Shown: positions 7,371 through 17,835, counted from the first letter of the stretch. The stretch: DNA of 64,000 nt from Rhizobium sp. PP-CC-3A-592 (GCF_003217095.1 NZ_QJSR01000001.1:613716-677715), one strand, 5' to 3'. The notes: a model not told the origin generated them from the letters alone. Numbers and translations are program-made.

Positions 7371-10019
7371 ATGCGGACGGACACGGGCGAGATCATCCAC
7401 CTCGAAGACTATCAGCCGACAGACTTCGTGCTTGAACGCGTCGATCTGACCTTCGAACTGGATCCGCTGGAAACCAAGGTCGAAGCCCGTCTGATCTTCC
7501 ATCGCCGCGAAGGCGTGGCGGCCGACCGCCCATTGGTGCTGGATGGCGACGAGCTGAAGATGACCGGCCTGCTGCTCGATCAGGAGCCGATCGCCGCCGA
7601 AGACTACACCGAGACCGGGGAGACGCTGACCATTCGCGGCCTGCCGGACAGCGCGCCCTTCGAGATCACCGTCACGACCGAGCTTTCGCCGCAGACCAAC
7701 ACCAAGCTGATGGGCCTCTACCGGACGAACGACGTCTACTGCACCCAGTGCGAGGCCGAAGGCTTCCGCCGCATCACCTTCTTCCCCGACAGGCCGGATG
7801 TTCTCGCCGTCTACACGGTCAACATTATCGCGGACAAGGCGACCGTTCCGCTGCTGCTCTCCAATGGCAACTTCCTCGGCGGCGCCGGCATGGGCGACGG
7901 CCGGCACTTCGCCGCCTGGTTCGATCCGCATCCGAAGCCCAGCTACCTCTTCGCGCTGGTGGCCGGCGATCTCGGCGTGGTCGAGGACAGCTTCACCACC
8001 CTGTCCGGCCGCGAGGTCGTGCTGAAGATCTACGTCGAGCACGGCAAGGAGCCGCGCGCGGCCTATGCCATGGACGCGCTGAAGCGCTCGATGCGCTGGG
8101 ACGAGGAGGTCTTCGGGCGCGAATACGATCTCGATATCTTCATGATCGTCGCCGTCTCCGACTTCAACATGGGCGCCATGGAGAACAAGGGGCTCAACGT
8201 CTTCAACGACAAATACGTGCTGGCCGACCCGGAAACCGCGACCGATCAGGACTACGCGAATATCGAGGCGATCATCGCGCACGAGTATTTCCACAACTGG
8301 ACCGGCAACCGCATCACCTGCCGCGACTGGTTCCAGCTCTGCCTCAAGGAAGGCCTGACGGTCTATCGCGACCACCAGTTCTCCGCCGACCAGCGCTCGC
8401 GCGCCGTCAAGCGCATCGCCGAGGTTCGCCATCTCAAGGCTGAGCAGTTCCCCGAAGACGGCGGCCCGCTGGCCCACCCCGTCCGGCCGACGCGCTACCG
8501 CGAGATCAACAACTTCTACACGACGACCGTCTACGAGAAGGGCTCGGAAGTCACCGGCATGATCGCGACCCTGCTCGGCCCCGATCTCTTCAAGGCCGGC
8601 ATGGATCTCTATTTCGATCGCCATGACGGACAGGCCGTCACCATCGAGGACTTCATCCGCTGCTTCGAGGAGGCAAGCGGCCGGGACCTGACGCAGTTTT
8701 CGCTCTGGTACCACCAGGCCGGCACGCCGCTCGTCAGCGCATCGGGCACCTACGACGCGAGCCGGCAGACCTTCACGCTTCAGCTCGAACAGACCGTGCC
8801 GCCGACGCCGGGCCAGAGCACCAAGCAGCCGGTGCACATCCCGCTTCGCTTCGCGCTCATCTCCGAAGACGGCACGATCACGGAAGCCTCAAGCGTCTCG
8901 GGCGCGGAAGTGACCGGCGACGTGCTCCATCTCGTCGAGCGCAGCCAGAGCGTGACGTTCGAGGGCATCGCCTCTCGTCCCGTCGTGTCGCTCAACCGCG
9001 GCTTCTCCGCCCCCATCAATCTGCACTTCGAAAAGTCCTCGGCCGACCGCGCCCAGATCGCCCGTTTCGAGACCGATCTCTTCGCGCGCTGGCAGGCGTT
9101 GAACGACATGGCGCTCGATGCGCTGGTCGCGGCCACGGCAAGCGTCCGGGCCGGCACGCCGGTCGTCTGCGACCAGGCTCTCATCGACGCGCTGATGGCG
9201 ACCGTTTCCGACGACGCCCTGGAGCCGGCCTTCCGGGCTCAGGCGCTGGCCTTGCCGAGCGAGTCGGACATCGCGCGGGAAATCGGACGGGATAACGACC
9301 CGGACGCCATCTTTGCCGCCCGTCGCGAGATCATGACGGCGATCGCCACGGCCGGTCGGGAACCGTTTGTCGGTTTGTTCGAGACCATGCGCTCGACGGA
9401 GGCGTTTTCCCCGGATGCCGCGAGTGCCGGCCGTCGCGCTTTGCGCAACAGTGCGCTTGCCTACCTCGTGCTGGCCGAAAACGCGCCGACACGCGCCGTC
9501 GAGGCCTTCTCGGCCGCCGACAACATGACCGACCTCAGCCAGGCGCTCACCATTCTCATCCACCGCTTCCCCGACACGCCGGAGGCCACGGCGGCGCTCG
9601 AAAGCTTCCAGACGCGGTTTGCGGACAACGCGCTCGTTCTCGACAAGTGGTTCACCGTGCAGGCGACCATTCCGGGTGCGGCGACGCTGGAGCGCGTCGA
9701 GGCCTTGATGGTGCATCCGCTCTTCAACGGCCTCAACCCGAACCGTGTCCGTGCGCTCGTCGGCACCTTCGCCTTCTCCAACCCGACCGGCTTCAACCGG
9801 GCGGACGGCAAGGGCTACCGCTTCCTCGCGCGCCAGATCCTCGATATCGACCCGCGCAACCCGCAGCTTGCCGCCCGCATCCTCACCTCGATGCGGTCCT
9901 GGCGTTCGCTGGAATCCGGACGGGCCGAGCATGCCCGCGCGGCTCTGAGCGAGATCGCAGCCGGTGCGAAGCTTTCTCCTGACGTCAGCGACATCGTGGA
10001 GCGCACGCTGAAGGGCTGA
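7371..10019 (+). CDS. pepN: Aminopeptidase N (M1 family)
   Basis: A cytoplasmic zinc aminopeptidase of 882 residues from the ATG at 7371; a TTG at 7341 would add ten residues. It removes N-terminal residues from peptides. Visible are the substrate motif G-A-M-E-N near residue 270, the zinc site H-E-Y-F-H-N-W with the third ligand in L-K-E-G-L-T-V near 303-330, and the large all-helical C-terminal domain of the E. coli PepN type (DUF3458). The purine-rich GGGGAG lies about 12 bases before the chosen start. Next gene is the PleC-like kinase, 215 bp downstream. Confidence 0.96.
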   Translation: MRTDTGEIIHLEDYQPTDFVLERVDLTFELDPLETKVEARLIFHRREGVAADRPLVLDGDELKMTGLLLDQEPIAAEDYTETGETLTIRGLPDSAPFEITVTTELSPQTNTKLMGLYRTNDVYCTQCEAEGFRRITFFPDRPDVLAVYTVNIIADKATVPLLLSNGNFLGGAGMGDGRHFAAWFDPHPKPSYLFALVAGDLGVVEDSFTTLSGREVVLKIYVEHGKEPRAAYAMDALKRSMRWDEEVFGREYDLDIFMIVAVSDFNMGAMENKGLNVFNDKYVLADPETATDQDYANIEAIIAHEYFHNWTGNRITCRDWFQLCLKEGLTVYRDHQFSADQRSRAVKRIAEVRHLKAEQFPEDGGPLAHPVRPTRYREINNFYTTTVYEKGSEVTGMIATLLGPDLFKAGMDLYFDRHDGQAVTIEDFIRCFEEASGRDLTQFSLWYHQAGTPLVSASGTYDASRQTFTLQLEQTVPPTPGQSTKQPVHIPLRFALISEDGTITEASSVSGAEVTGDVLHLVERSQSVTFEGIASRPVVSLNRGFSAPINLHFEKSSADRAQIARFETDLFARWQALNDMALDALVAATASVRAGTPVVCDQALIDALMATVSDDALEPAFRAQALALPSESDIAREIGRDNDPDAIFAARREIMTAIATAGREPFVGLFETMRSTEAFSPDAASAGRRALRNSALAYLVLAENAPTRAVEAFSAADNMTDLSQALTILIHRFPDTPEATAALESFQTRFADNALVLDKWFTVQATIPGAATLERVEALMVHPLFNGLNPNRVRALVGTFAFSNPTGFNRADGKGYRFLARQILDIDPRNPQLAARILTSMRSWRSLESGRAEHARAALSEIAAGAKLSPDVSDIVERTLKG

Positions 10020-10053
10020 TCCGTGTCATCGGAACCTTTAAATTGTTGATTCC

Positions 10054-10074
10054 TTTCAGCGTCTTACGCTGAAA
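10054..10074. repeat. Perfect hairpin downstream of pepN
   Basis: The inverted repeat TTTCAGCG / CGCTGAAA (8-bp stem, 5-base loop) lies 35 bp after the pepN stop. It has no T-tract, so it may be a terminator of weak type or an RNA-stability hairpin. Confidence 0.45.
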
Positions 10075-10123
10075 AGCGGGTTCGCGGCGCGGCAAGCTGC
10101 GAATTCGCACCAGTGAGAACTGG

Positions 10124-10138
10124 TTAACGTCCCGTTAC
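10124..10138 (+). promoter_or_regulatory. Candidate CtrA-binding site upstream of pleC-like gene
   Basis: TTAA-N7-TTAC matches the alphaproteobacterial CtrA consensus TTAA-N7-TTAA at all but one position. It is 97 bp upstream of the kinase start. A GATTC (GANTC-type CcrM methylation site) lies 45 bp further on, at 10183-10187. Inference from sequence only. Confidence 0.4.
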
Positions 10139-10234
10139 CCTTTTCGCTGGACAAGAAGAATCTGAATTGATTCATTGAGCCAGATTCGGGCGAGCGGCGC
10201 GTCGAATCAAGCGAGGTTCAAAGATTTGACGAAG

Positions 10235-12553
10235 ATGGCGGAAGCGCAGCAGATGCGCGCGGCCGGGGATCGGCTGCGTCCACGATTCCCGGGCCTTGCG
10301 GGCCTTGAGCAGGGTTTCCTGCGGCATGTGCGCAGCCTTGCCGCACCGGCCTCCCTCCGGCTGAACCAGGCGGAACCGCTCCTGAAGCGCTCCATCCCGG
10401 TGCTGATCACGGCCTTTCTGATCGTGGTCGCCATTTCCCGCATCAGCGGCATCGTCAACGAATATGCCCGCATGGAAAACAGCGCCCGCCAAACGACCGT
10501 GATGGCGGCAACGGCAGCGGAAGCCACGCTTGCCCCGCAGGCGCATCTTCTTTTCGATCAGGCGGAACGCGCGCCCGTCGAACAGACGCTGAACGACCTC
10601 CTTTCCCCAGACATGCTGGAACCCGGCGCCTTCGCGCTCGCGGTGCGCAATGACGGGCGCATCTTCGCCTCCTCGTCGGAGGGCAAGCCCTTCACGGGCC
10701 GAGCGCTGTCGGCGATCTCGCCCGAAGTCGCGGCCTTCCAGTATTTCGGCGAGCGTTCCACCGTCATGAACGCCTTCATCGGCGGCGACGAGTACCTCGT
10801 CGCCTTGATGCAGGTGGGTGACAAGGCGGGCACGCTGATGGTCGCAACGCCGCTCGCGCATATGGACCGGCTCTGGCGCGACGAGGTCTCGCTGAACGTT
10901 ACGCTGTTTGCCGGCATTTCGGCGATCCTGCTCGTCGTGCTCTATGCCTATTACATCCAGGCCAAGCGCGCGCGCGACGCCGACCAGATCTTTGCCGAGT
11001 CGAACCTCCGCGTCGAGACCGCGCTGTCGCGCGGCCGATGCGGGCTGTGGGATTTCGACATGCCGAACCGCCGGCTGTTCTGGTCGCGCTCCATGTATGA
11101 AATGCTGGGCATGACGCCGCAGGGCAGCGTTCTCTCTTTCGGCGACGCCGCCCGGCTGATGCATCCCGACGATACCGGCCTCTACAAGGTCGCACGCTCC
11201 ATTGCCCGCGGCGACATCCGCCACATCGACCATGTGTTCCGCATGCGCCATGCCGATGGCCATTATGTCTGGCTGCGCGCCCGTGCGCAGGTCATCCGCA
11301 CTAGCGGCGACCGGGTACACCTCATCGGCATCGCCATGGACGTGACCGAGCAGCACCGTCTCGCCCAGCGCTATGCCGAAGCCGACCAGCGGCTGGCGGA
11401 TGCGATCGAATGCACGTCGGAGGCCTTCGTGCTCTGGGACAAGAACGACCGGCTGGTCATGTGCAACACGCACTATCAGCAGGCCTACCAGCTCCCCGAC
11501 AGCGTGCTCGTGCCCGGCACCGAGCGCTCGGCCGTCAATGCCGCCTCCGCCCGCCCGATCATCGAGCGGCGCATCGCCGATCCGGATCGCGCCAATCATT
11601 CCTCCACGTCGGAAGTCCAGTTGGCCGACCAGCGATGGCTGCAGATCAACGATCGCCGGACGCGCGATGGTGGCCTCGTTTCCGTCGGCACCGACATCAC
11701 CCTCCTCAAGCGCCATCAGGTGCGCCTGCGCGAATCTGAGCGCCGGCTGATGGCAACCATCGGCGATCTCTCGACGTCCCGCATGACGCTGGAGCACCAG
11801 AAATCAGAACTGTCGATCGCCAACGCGAACTATCTGGCGGAAAAGCAGCGCGCCGAAGCCGCCAACCGGGCGAAGTCCGAGTTCCTCGCCAACATGAGCC
11901 ACGAGTTGCGCACGCCGCTCAACGCGATCCTCGGTTTCTCGGAGATCCTGAAGCACCGCATGTTCGGTCCGCTCGGCTCCGACAAATACGGCGAATACGC
12001 CCTCGACATCCACGACAGCGGCAAGCATCTCCTGAACGTCATCAACGATATTCTCGACATGTCGAAGATCGAGGCCGGGCAGATGCGGATCGACCGCGAG
12101 CGGATCGACCTTGCGCCGTTGATCGAGGAAACGCTGCGCCTCACCACCATCCCCGCCACGCAGAAGAACATCAGCGTTATCCATCAGGTTTCCTCGGGCC
12201 TGACGATGGTCGCGGACCGCCGGGCGATGAAGCAGGTGCTGCTCAATCTGCTCTCGAATGCCGTGAAGTTCACCAATGAAGGCGGGCGCATTTCGCTCCG
12301 GGCGCGCAAGGTCTCCGGCGCGGTCATGCTGACGATCGCCGATACCGGCATCGGCATTCCCCGCTCCGCCATGCGCAAGATCGGCCTTCCCTTCGAGCAG
12401 GTTCAGAGCCAATACGCCAAGAGCAAGGGTGGCTCCGGCCTCGGGCTTGCCATCTCCCGCTCGCTGACCACGCTGCATGGCGGCCGGATGAAGATCCATT
12501 CGGCCGAAAATGTCGGCACGATCATTTCCGTGCGCATCCCCGACTCGGTCTGA
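10235..12553 (+). CDS. pleC: PleC-like PAS sensor histidine kinase
   Basis: A 772-residue membrane histidine kinase. Order: helix at about 54-72, periplasmic sensor region, helix at about 220-241, a PAS domain from about 265 (F-D-M-P-N-R-R-L-F-W), a second PAS near 382-480 (F-V-L-W-D-K-N-D-R-L-V), the H-box S-H-E-L-R-T-P-L-N-A-I-L-G-F near 555, and N, G1 and G2 boxes. PleC is the polarity kinase/phosphatase acting on DivK and PleD. The H-box through D-M-S-K-I-E-A-G stretch and the pepN-kinase-glnE order fit rhizobial PleC as I recall it. A TTG at 10175 would extend it; the ATG at 10235 follows GACGAAG. Confidence 0.75.
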   Translation: MAEAQQMRAAGDRLRPRFPGLAGLEQGFLRHVRSLAAPASLRLNQAEPLLKRSIPVLITAFLIVVAISRISGIVNEYARMENSARQTTVMAATAAEATLAPQAHLLFDQAERAPVEQTLNDLLSPDMLEPGAFALAVRNDGRIFASSSEGKPFTGRALSAISPEVAAFQYFGERSTVMNAFIGGDEYLVALMQVGDKAGTLMVATPLAHMDRLWRDEVSLNVTLFAGISAILLVVLYAYYIQAKRARDADQIFAESNLRVETALSRGRCGLWDFDMPNRRLFWSRSMYEMLGMTPQGSVLSFGDAARLMHPDDTGLYKVARSIARGDIRHIDHVFRMRHADGHYVWLRARAQVIRTSGDRVHLIGIAMDVTEQHRLAQRYAEADQRLADAIECTSEAFVLWDKNDRLVMCNTHYQQAYQLPDSVLVPGTERSAVNAASARPIIERRIADPDRANHSSTSEVQLADQRWLQINDRRTRDGGLVSVGTDITLLKRHQVRLRESERRLMATIGDLSTSRMTLEHQKSELSIANANYLAEKQRAEAANRAKSEFLANMSHELRTPLNAILGFSEILKHRMFGPLGSDKYGEYALDIHDSGKHLLNVINDILDMSKIEAGQMRIDRERIDLAPLIEETLRLTTIPATQKNISVIHQVSSGLTMVADRRAMKQVLLNLLSNAVKFTNEGGRISLRARKVSGAVMLTIADTGIGIPRSAMRKIGLPFEQVQSQYAKSKGGSGLGLAISRSLTTLHGGRMKIHSAENVGTIISVRIPDSV

Positions 12554-12557
12554 TCGC

Positions 12558-15512
12558 TCAGGCCGGTTCCGAAACGAGCGCGAGGAATATGCGGCGCACG
12601 GCCTTTGTCAGCCGCCGCAGTTCGGCCTCCAGCACCTTGATGTCGGGCGCATCGCCTGCCCGGCAGAGCCGCTCGATCAGGCCGGCCGGAGCTTGCTTCG
12701 GATCGAACGGGCCGTCGATGCAGAGGCGGATGATCTGCGAGAGATCGGTCATCAAAGCCAGCGCCCGCGTCATCAGCGTGAGATCCGCATCCGACAGAAA
12801 GCGCGGGCCCAGTTGCTCCAGCACGCCCGCTGTCGGCAGACCGCAGGCCGGCAGGGTCTTGCCCTCCGCAGAGGCCAGCAGAAACATCAGTTGCGCCGAG
12901 AACTCGATATCCACGAGGCCGCCGGGGATGAGCTTGAAATCCCAGCCGTTTTCCGGCGGCTTTTCCGCCTCCACCAGCAGGCGCATCTCGCGCACGTCCT
13001 TCCGCAGCACCTTCGCATCCCCCGGTTCCGCGATGATCGCCTGGATCGCGTCCGCCGTCGCCTGCATCATATTCCTGTCACCGGCGATCGGGCGGGCGCG
13101 GGTCAGGGCCATGTGCTCCCAGGTCCAGGCCTCCTCGCGCTGATATTTGACGAAGGCCGGCAGACGGGTGGCCACGGGGCCCTTGTTGCCCGAAGGGCGC
13201 AGCCGCATGTCGACCTCATACAGCACGCCCTCGGCCGTCGGCGCGGACAAAGCCGCGATCAGCCTCTGTGTCAGGCGGGCATGGTAGCGGGCGGCGTCGA
13301 GCGGGCGGGGACCGTCGGAATCCGCCGCGTCGCCATCATGATCGTAGATGAGGATCAGGTCGATGTCGGAGCCTGCCGTCAGCTCCCGGCTGCCGGCTTT
13401 TCCCATCGCAACCAGCGACGCGCTGCTGCCGGCGATCTCGCCATGCGCCTCGGCAATCTCCAGGCGCACGGCCTTGAAGGTCGCGGCAACCAGAATCTCG
13501 GCGAGATCGGTCAGCGCGCGTCCCGTGGCCGGGCCATCGATCACACCGGTCAGGAGCCGGATGCCGATGAGGAAGCGCTGCTCGGAGGCAAAGATCCGCA
13601 GGCGGTCGAGCCGGTCCTCGTAATGGCGGGCCGTCGAGAGGAAGTCGTCCAGCCGGTGCGCAAGGTCCGCCCGCTCCGGCATCTCGTCGAGCACGCGCCG
13701 GTCGAGCATACCGTCGAAGACATGCGGCTTGCCCGCAATGATATCGGCAAGCCGGGGGGCGGCCGACATGATGGTGACGATCAGGGAGAGAAGGGCCGGA
13801 TTGTTGCCGAGCAGCGAGAAGAGCTGGATGCCGGCCGGCAGCTTGGACAGAAAGGCATCGAACCGCAGCAGCGCCTCGTCCGCCCGCCGGCTCTCGCCGA
13901 ACACCTTCAACAGCCGCGGCGTCAGCTCCGTCAGCCGCTCGCGCGCCTCGACGGACTGGGTCGCCCGGTAGCGGCCATTGTGCCAGGTGCGCATCACGCG
14001 GGCGATGTCCTTCGGCCGCTCGAAGCCGAGGCCGTGAATGGTCTCAAGCGTGTCGGGATCGTCCTTCTGGCCGGTGAAGACGAGGTTGCCCAGCTCCGAG
14101 GAGAGTTCGGCCTCCCGCTCGAACAGCTGCACATAGCGCCGCTCCACCGTCCGCATGACGCGCGAAAGCGCCTCAGCAAAGGTCTTGGTGTCGGCAAAGC
14201 CCGCCATCAGCGCGATGCGCTTCAGCTCACCTTCCGTGGTCGGAAGCATGTGGCTCTGCTCGTCGCGGACCATCTGTATCCGGTGCTCGATATCGCGCAG
14301 GAACCAGTAGGCCTGCGTCAGCTCGTCCCGCGTCCCCGCGTCGATCCAGCCGGCCTCGGCCAGCGCGGCCAGCATCGCCTCCGTCTCGCGTCCGCGCAAG
14401 GCCGCAGCACGGCCGCCGGCGATCAGTTGCTGGGTCTGCACGAAGAACTCGATCTCGCGGATGCCGCCGCGGCCGAGCTTGACGTTGTGCCCCTTCACCG
14501 CGATTTCGCCATGGCCCTTATGCGCGTGGATCTGCCGCTTGATCGAGTGGATATCGGCGATCGCCGCGTAATCGAGATATTTCCGGAAGACGAAGGGGCG
14601 GAGCGCCTTCAGAAACCGCTCGCCAGCCTCCAGATCGCCCGCGACGGGCCGCGCCTTGATATAGGCCGCCCGCTCCCAGTTCTGCCCGCGTCCCTCGTAG
14701 TAGATCAGCGCCGCCTCGACCGGAATGGCAAGCGGCGTCGCGCCCGGATCGGGCCGCAGGCGCAGGTCCGTGCGGAAGACATAGCCGTCGCCCGTGCGCT
14801 CCTGCAGGATCCGCACCAGCCGGCGCAGCAGGCGCGCAAAAATGTCGGAGGCGTCGAGGATATCGGCAAAACCGAGCGCTTCCGGCTCGTAGAACACCAC
14901 GAGATCGATATCGGAGGAATAGTTCAGCTCGTCGGCACCGAGCTTGCCCATGCCGAGAACGATGACGCCCGAGCCGGCACTCGGCCGGTCTTCATCGCCG
15001 AGCCGGATCTTACCCTGGCGATGCGCGCCGAGAAGCAGATGGTCGATCGTGGCGGAGGTCGCTGCCGCCGCAAACAGGCTGAGCAGCCGGGCGCTATCGC
15101 GCGCCGCCGTCAACCGCGCCAGATCGTGCAGCGCCAGCGCGAACGCCGCTGTTCGCTTGGCCCGGCGCAAACGCTCCATGAGCACGCCGTCTGTCACGTC
15201 GAGCCCCCGCCAGCTTTCGCGCGCCTGTCCGATGGTTTCATCGAGAAGAGAACCGAGGGGTTCCGTCACCACTCTCAGGAGCAGTGCCGGATGGGCGACT
15301 GCGATATCGCGCAGGTAGGGCGACAGGGAGAAAGCCGCAACGAGGAAATCGCGCAGCACGGGCGCCTCCTCCAGAAGCGGCTGAAGCAGCGGTTCGACCT
15401 TCGCCATCGCCTTCAGATCGGCATTGACACTCCGCGCCTCGCTCTGGCTCATCGGCTTCAGCGCGCATGTCACCAATGCCGCCAGCCGTGTCGGCTGCTC
15501 CTGCCCGGTCAT
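12558..15512 (-). CDS. glnE: Glutamine synthetase adenylyltransferase/adenylyl-removing enzyme
   Basis: A 984-residue bifunctional enzyme that attaches AMP to, and removes it from, glutamine synthetase in response to PII. Two nucleotidyltransferase domains show the expected acidic motifs: S-S-D-I-D-L-V-V near residue 199 (adenylyl-removing half, after G-M-G-K-L-G) and G-S-D-I-D-L-I-L near 717 (adenylylating half, after A-M-G-K-A-G), with a helical linker. Length fits the family. It converges with the PleC-like gene; the two stops are 4 bp apart. Confidence 0.96.
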   Translation of the reverse strand: MTGQEQPTRLAALVTCALKPMSQSEARSVNADLKAMAKVEPLLQPLLEEAPVLRDFLVAAFSLSPYLRDIAVAHPALLLRVVTEPLGSLLDETIGQARESWRGLDVTDGVLMERLRRAKRTAAFALALHDLARLTAARDSARLLSLFAAAATSATIDHLLLGAHRQGKIRLGDEDRPSAGSGVIVLGMGKLGADELNYSSDIDLVVFYEPEALGFADILDASDIFARLLRRLVRILQERTGDGYVFRTDLRLRPDPGATPLAIPVEAALIYYEGRGQNWERAAYIKARPVAGDLEAGERFLKALRPFVFRKYLDYAAIADIHSIKRQIHAHKGHGEIAVKGHNVKLGRGGIREIEFFVQTQQLIAGGRAAALRGRETEAMLAALAEAGWIDAGTRDELTQAYWFLRDIEHRIQMVRDEQSHMLPTTEGELKRIALMAGFADTKTFAEALSRVMRTVERRYVQLFEREAELSSELGNLVFTGQKDDPDTLETIHGLGFERPKDIARVMRTWHNGRYRATQSVEARERLTELTPRLLKVFGESRRADEALLRFDAFLSKLPAGIQLFSLLGNNPALLSLIVTIMSAAPRLADIIAGKPHVFDGMLDRRVLDEMPERADLAHRLDDFLSTARHYEDRLDRLRIFASEQRFLIGIRLLTGVIDGPATGRALTDLAEILVAATFKAVRLEIAEAHGEIAGSSASLVAMGKAGSRELTAGSDIDLILIYDHDGDAADSDGPRPLDAARYHARLTQRLIAALSAPTAEGVLYEVDMRLRPSGNKGPVATRLPAFVKYQREEAWTWEHMALTRARPIAGDRNMMQATADAIQAIIAEPGDAKVLRKDVREMRLLVEAEKPPENGWDFKLIPGGLVDIEFSAQLMFLLASAEGKTLPACGLPTAGVLEQLGPRFLSDADLTLMTRALALMTDLSQIIRLCIDGPFDPKQAPAGLIERLCRAGDAPDIKVLEAELRRLTKAVRRIFLALVSEPA

Positions 15513-15609
15513 GAAACCTCCCGATCACGACGTTTTCCAACGTCTCTTACAGCATGCCGCCCGAAAGTGTGTAGCGGTTTCGGGAGAACGACATGCGGCA
15601 GGGAAAGCG

Positions 15610-17019
15610 TCAGCTCGGACCTTGCGGGAAAACCATCTCCGTCGTCAAACCCTTCGCGCCGTCTGCCTCAGGCAAGGTGCTGCCAAGCACAAGGCTGCCG
15701 TGATGCAGCTCCATGACGGCCTCGACCAGCGATAGGCCGAGCCCCGTCCCCGGCTTCGACCGGCTCTGGTCGAGCCGCACGAACCGCTGCACCACCACCT
15801 CCCGCTTGTCGTCGGGAACGCCGGGGCCGAAATCCGCAACCGACACGACGGCGCCGCCATCGCGCCGAACCAGCCGGACGAGAATGCGCGGGTCGGCGGC
15901 ACCTTCGGAATATTTGATGGCATTGTCGATGAGATTGCCGAGCGCCTGCCCGATCAGCTCGCGGTTGCCCGTGATCGAGATGCCCGGTTCGAGCTCGGCC
16001 TCCAGCGCCAGCGCGTGCTCGTCCGCCAGCGGCTCGTAGAGTTCGACGCAATCGGCCACGCTCTGCGACAGATCGACCTCGCTCATCTCGGCGGCCGAGG
16101 AGCCGGCCTCGACACGCGAGATCATCAGCAGTGCATTGAACGTGCGGATCAACTGGTCGGATTCGTTGATGATCTCGTCCATCGAGCCACGATAGCCGTC
16201 GATGGACGTGTTATGAGACAGAGCCGCTTCCGCCTTGTTGCGCAGGCGCGTCAGCGGCGTCTTCAGGTCGTGGGCGATGTTGTCGGAGACCTGCCGCAGG
16301 CCCTCGTTCAGCTTCTCGATACGGCCGAGCATGGCGTTCAGCGATTCCGATAGCCGGTCGAACTCGTCGCCGGAACCGCTCATCGGCAGGCGCTGCGACA
16401 GGTCCCCGGCCATGATGCGCGTGCTGGCATCCGACATGCGGTCGATGCGCTTCAGCGCGTTGCGGCCGATGGCAAACCAGATGATCAGCGCGCCGATGCC
16501 CATGACGCCGAGCGCGACCATCAGCGCCTGGCGGACAAGAACGCGAAATTTCTCCGGCTCCTGCAGGTCGCGGCCGACCAGCACGCGCAGGCCGTTGTCG
16601 AGAAAGAGGACATGGGCCAGCGCCACATGGCGGTCCTTGCCGTTTTCGTCCGTATAGCGCTGATAGGCAAAAGCCTCGTCGGTCCAGCCCTCCTTGTCGA
16701 GCAGGCCCGGCTGCAGCGAGGCGACGTTGCCCGCGAAGATCTCGCCGGTCGGTCCGGCGATCACATAGAGCGCGGCACCCGGCTGGCGCGCGCGGCGCTC
16801 CAGCGTCCGCAGCAGCCCGTTGATGCCGGCACGCCCGTAGATCGCCTCGATCTGCGAGACCTCGACGCTTACCGCATCCTTGGTCTGCTGGTCGAGCAGC
16901 CGCTGCGACATGCCGGTCACGTAAAAGACGAGGAAGGCGGCGCAGAGCGAGAACAGCACGAGATACAGCGCCGACAGCCGCACGGCCGTCGTGCGCATCA
17001 GAATGCCGACGCGGCTCAT
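15610..17019 (-). CDS. Sensor histidine kinase paired with OmpR-type regulator
   Basis: A 469-residue membrane kinase: helix at about 12-33, periplasmic region, second helix near 165-185, HAMP domain, H-box N-I-A-H-D-L-K-T-P-L-T-R-L-R with the phosphorylated His near 251, and a C-terminal HATPase with N-box G-N-L-I-D-N-A-I-K-Y-S and G-T-G-L-G-L-S-L. Its ATG overlaps the stop of the upstream regulator gene (ATGA at 17016-17019), so the pair is translationally coupled. Adjacent degP suggests an envelope-stress role, by inference. I assign no symbol. Confidence 0.92.
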   Translation of the reverse strand: MSRVGILMRTTAVRLSALYLVLFSLCAAFLVFYVTGMSQRLLDQQTKDAVSVEVSQIEAIYGRAGINGLLRTLERRARQPGAALYVIAGPTGEIFAGNVASLQPGLLDKEGWTDEAFAYQRYTDENGKDRHVALAHVLFLDNGLRVLVGRDLQEPEKFRVLVRQALMVALGVMGIGALIIWFAIGRNALKRIDRMSDASTRIMAGDLSQRLPMSGSGDEFDRLSESLNAMLGRIEKLNEGLRQVSDNIAHDLKTPLTRLRNKAEAALSHNTSIDGYRGSMDEIINESDQLIRTFNALLMISRVEAGSSAAEMSEVDLSQSVADCVELYEPLADEHALALEAELEPGISITGNRELIGQALGNLIDNAIKYSEGAADPRILVRLVRRDGGAVVSVADFGPGVPDDKREVVVQRFVRLDQSRSKPGTGLGLSLVEAVMELHHGSLVLGSTLPEADGAKGLTTEMVFPQGPS

Positions 17020-17717
17020 GCCTCGGCGCGCCCCTCGACCTTGGGTTCGTCCTTGATCATGTAGCCGGCACCGCGAACCGTGCGCAGCAGCGGCTGGTCG
17101 AAGTCCTTCTCGATCTTGGCGCGCAGCCGCGACACATGCACGTCGATGACGTTGGTCTGCGGATCGAAATGATAGTCCCAGACATTTTCGAGCAGCATGG
17201 TGCGCGTCACCACCTGCCCCGCATTCTTCATCAGATATTCGAGCAGCCGAAATTCGCGCGGCTGCAGCAGCAGCTCCCGTCCCTGCCGCTTGACGGTGTG
17301 CGACAGCCGGTCGAGCTCGAGATCGCCGACCCGGTAGATCATGTCCTGTTCGGGCGCGCCCTTGCGCCGGCCGAGGACCTCGATGCGGGCCAGAAGCTCG
17401 TTGAAAGCATAGGGCTTCGGCAGGTAGTCGTCGCCGCCCGCCCGCAGGCCCGTCACCCGGTCGTCCACCTGGCCGAGCGCGGAGAGAATGAGCACCGGCG
17501 TATGGATGCCGCGAGCGCGCAGTTCGGTGATGACGGAGAGGCCGTCGCGGCGCGGCAGCATGCGGTCGATCACCAGCACGTCGTAGCTGTTCTCGCTCGC
17601 CATGAACAAGCCGCTCTCGCCGTCGCTGGCGTGATCGCTGACGATACCCGCCTCGCGGAACGCCTTGGAGAGATAGGCTGCGGCCTCGAGGTCGTCCTCG
17701 ACAATCAATATCTTCAT
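17016..17717 (-). CDS. OmpR/PhoB-family response regulator
   Basis: A 233-residue regulator starting M-K-I-L-I-V-E-D-D. The receiver domain has Asp51 as phospho-acceptor (V-L-V-I-D-R-M-L-P), the switch region L-S-A and Lys101; the C-terminal winged-helix DNA-binding domain shows L-Q-P-R-E-F-R-L-L-E-Y-L and V-I-D-V-H-V-S-R-L-R. An upstream ATG (17729) would add four residues. It is the first gene of the pair with the kinase and lies 150 bp downstream of degP, likely the same regulon. Confidence 0.94.
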   Translation of the reverse strand: MKILIVEDDLEAAAYLSKAFREAGIVSDHASDGESGLFMASENSYDVLVIDRMLPRRDGLSVITELRARGIHTPVLILSALGQVDDRVTGLRAGGDDYLPKPYAFNELLARIEVLGRRKGAPEQDMIYRVGDLELDRLSHTVKRQGRELLLQPREFRLLEYLMKNAGQVVTRTMLLENVWDYHFDPQTNVIDVHVSRLRAKIEKDFDQPLLRTVRGAGYMIKDEPKVEGRAEA

Positions 17718-17835
17718 GTGGCTGACCATACTGCCGGTCCCGTCACTTTCACAGTGTTTCCTTGAAAACAGAACAGGTCTGAAAACGGCAACGCCGCGAA
17801 ACCTCGTCGATTTCGCGGCGCGCCGTCACGCTATC

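Noticed and set aside
12510-15716. 1068-residue open frame on the plus strand
   Set aside because: Antisense to glnE, which has both nucleotidyltransferase motifs. Shadow frame with no recognisable domain.
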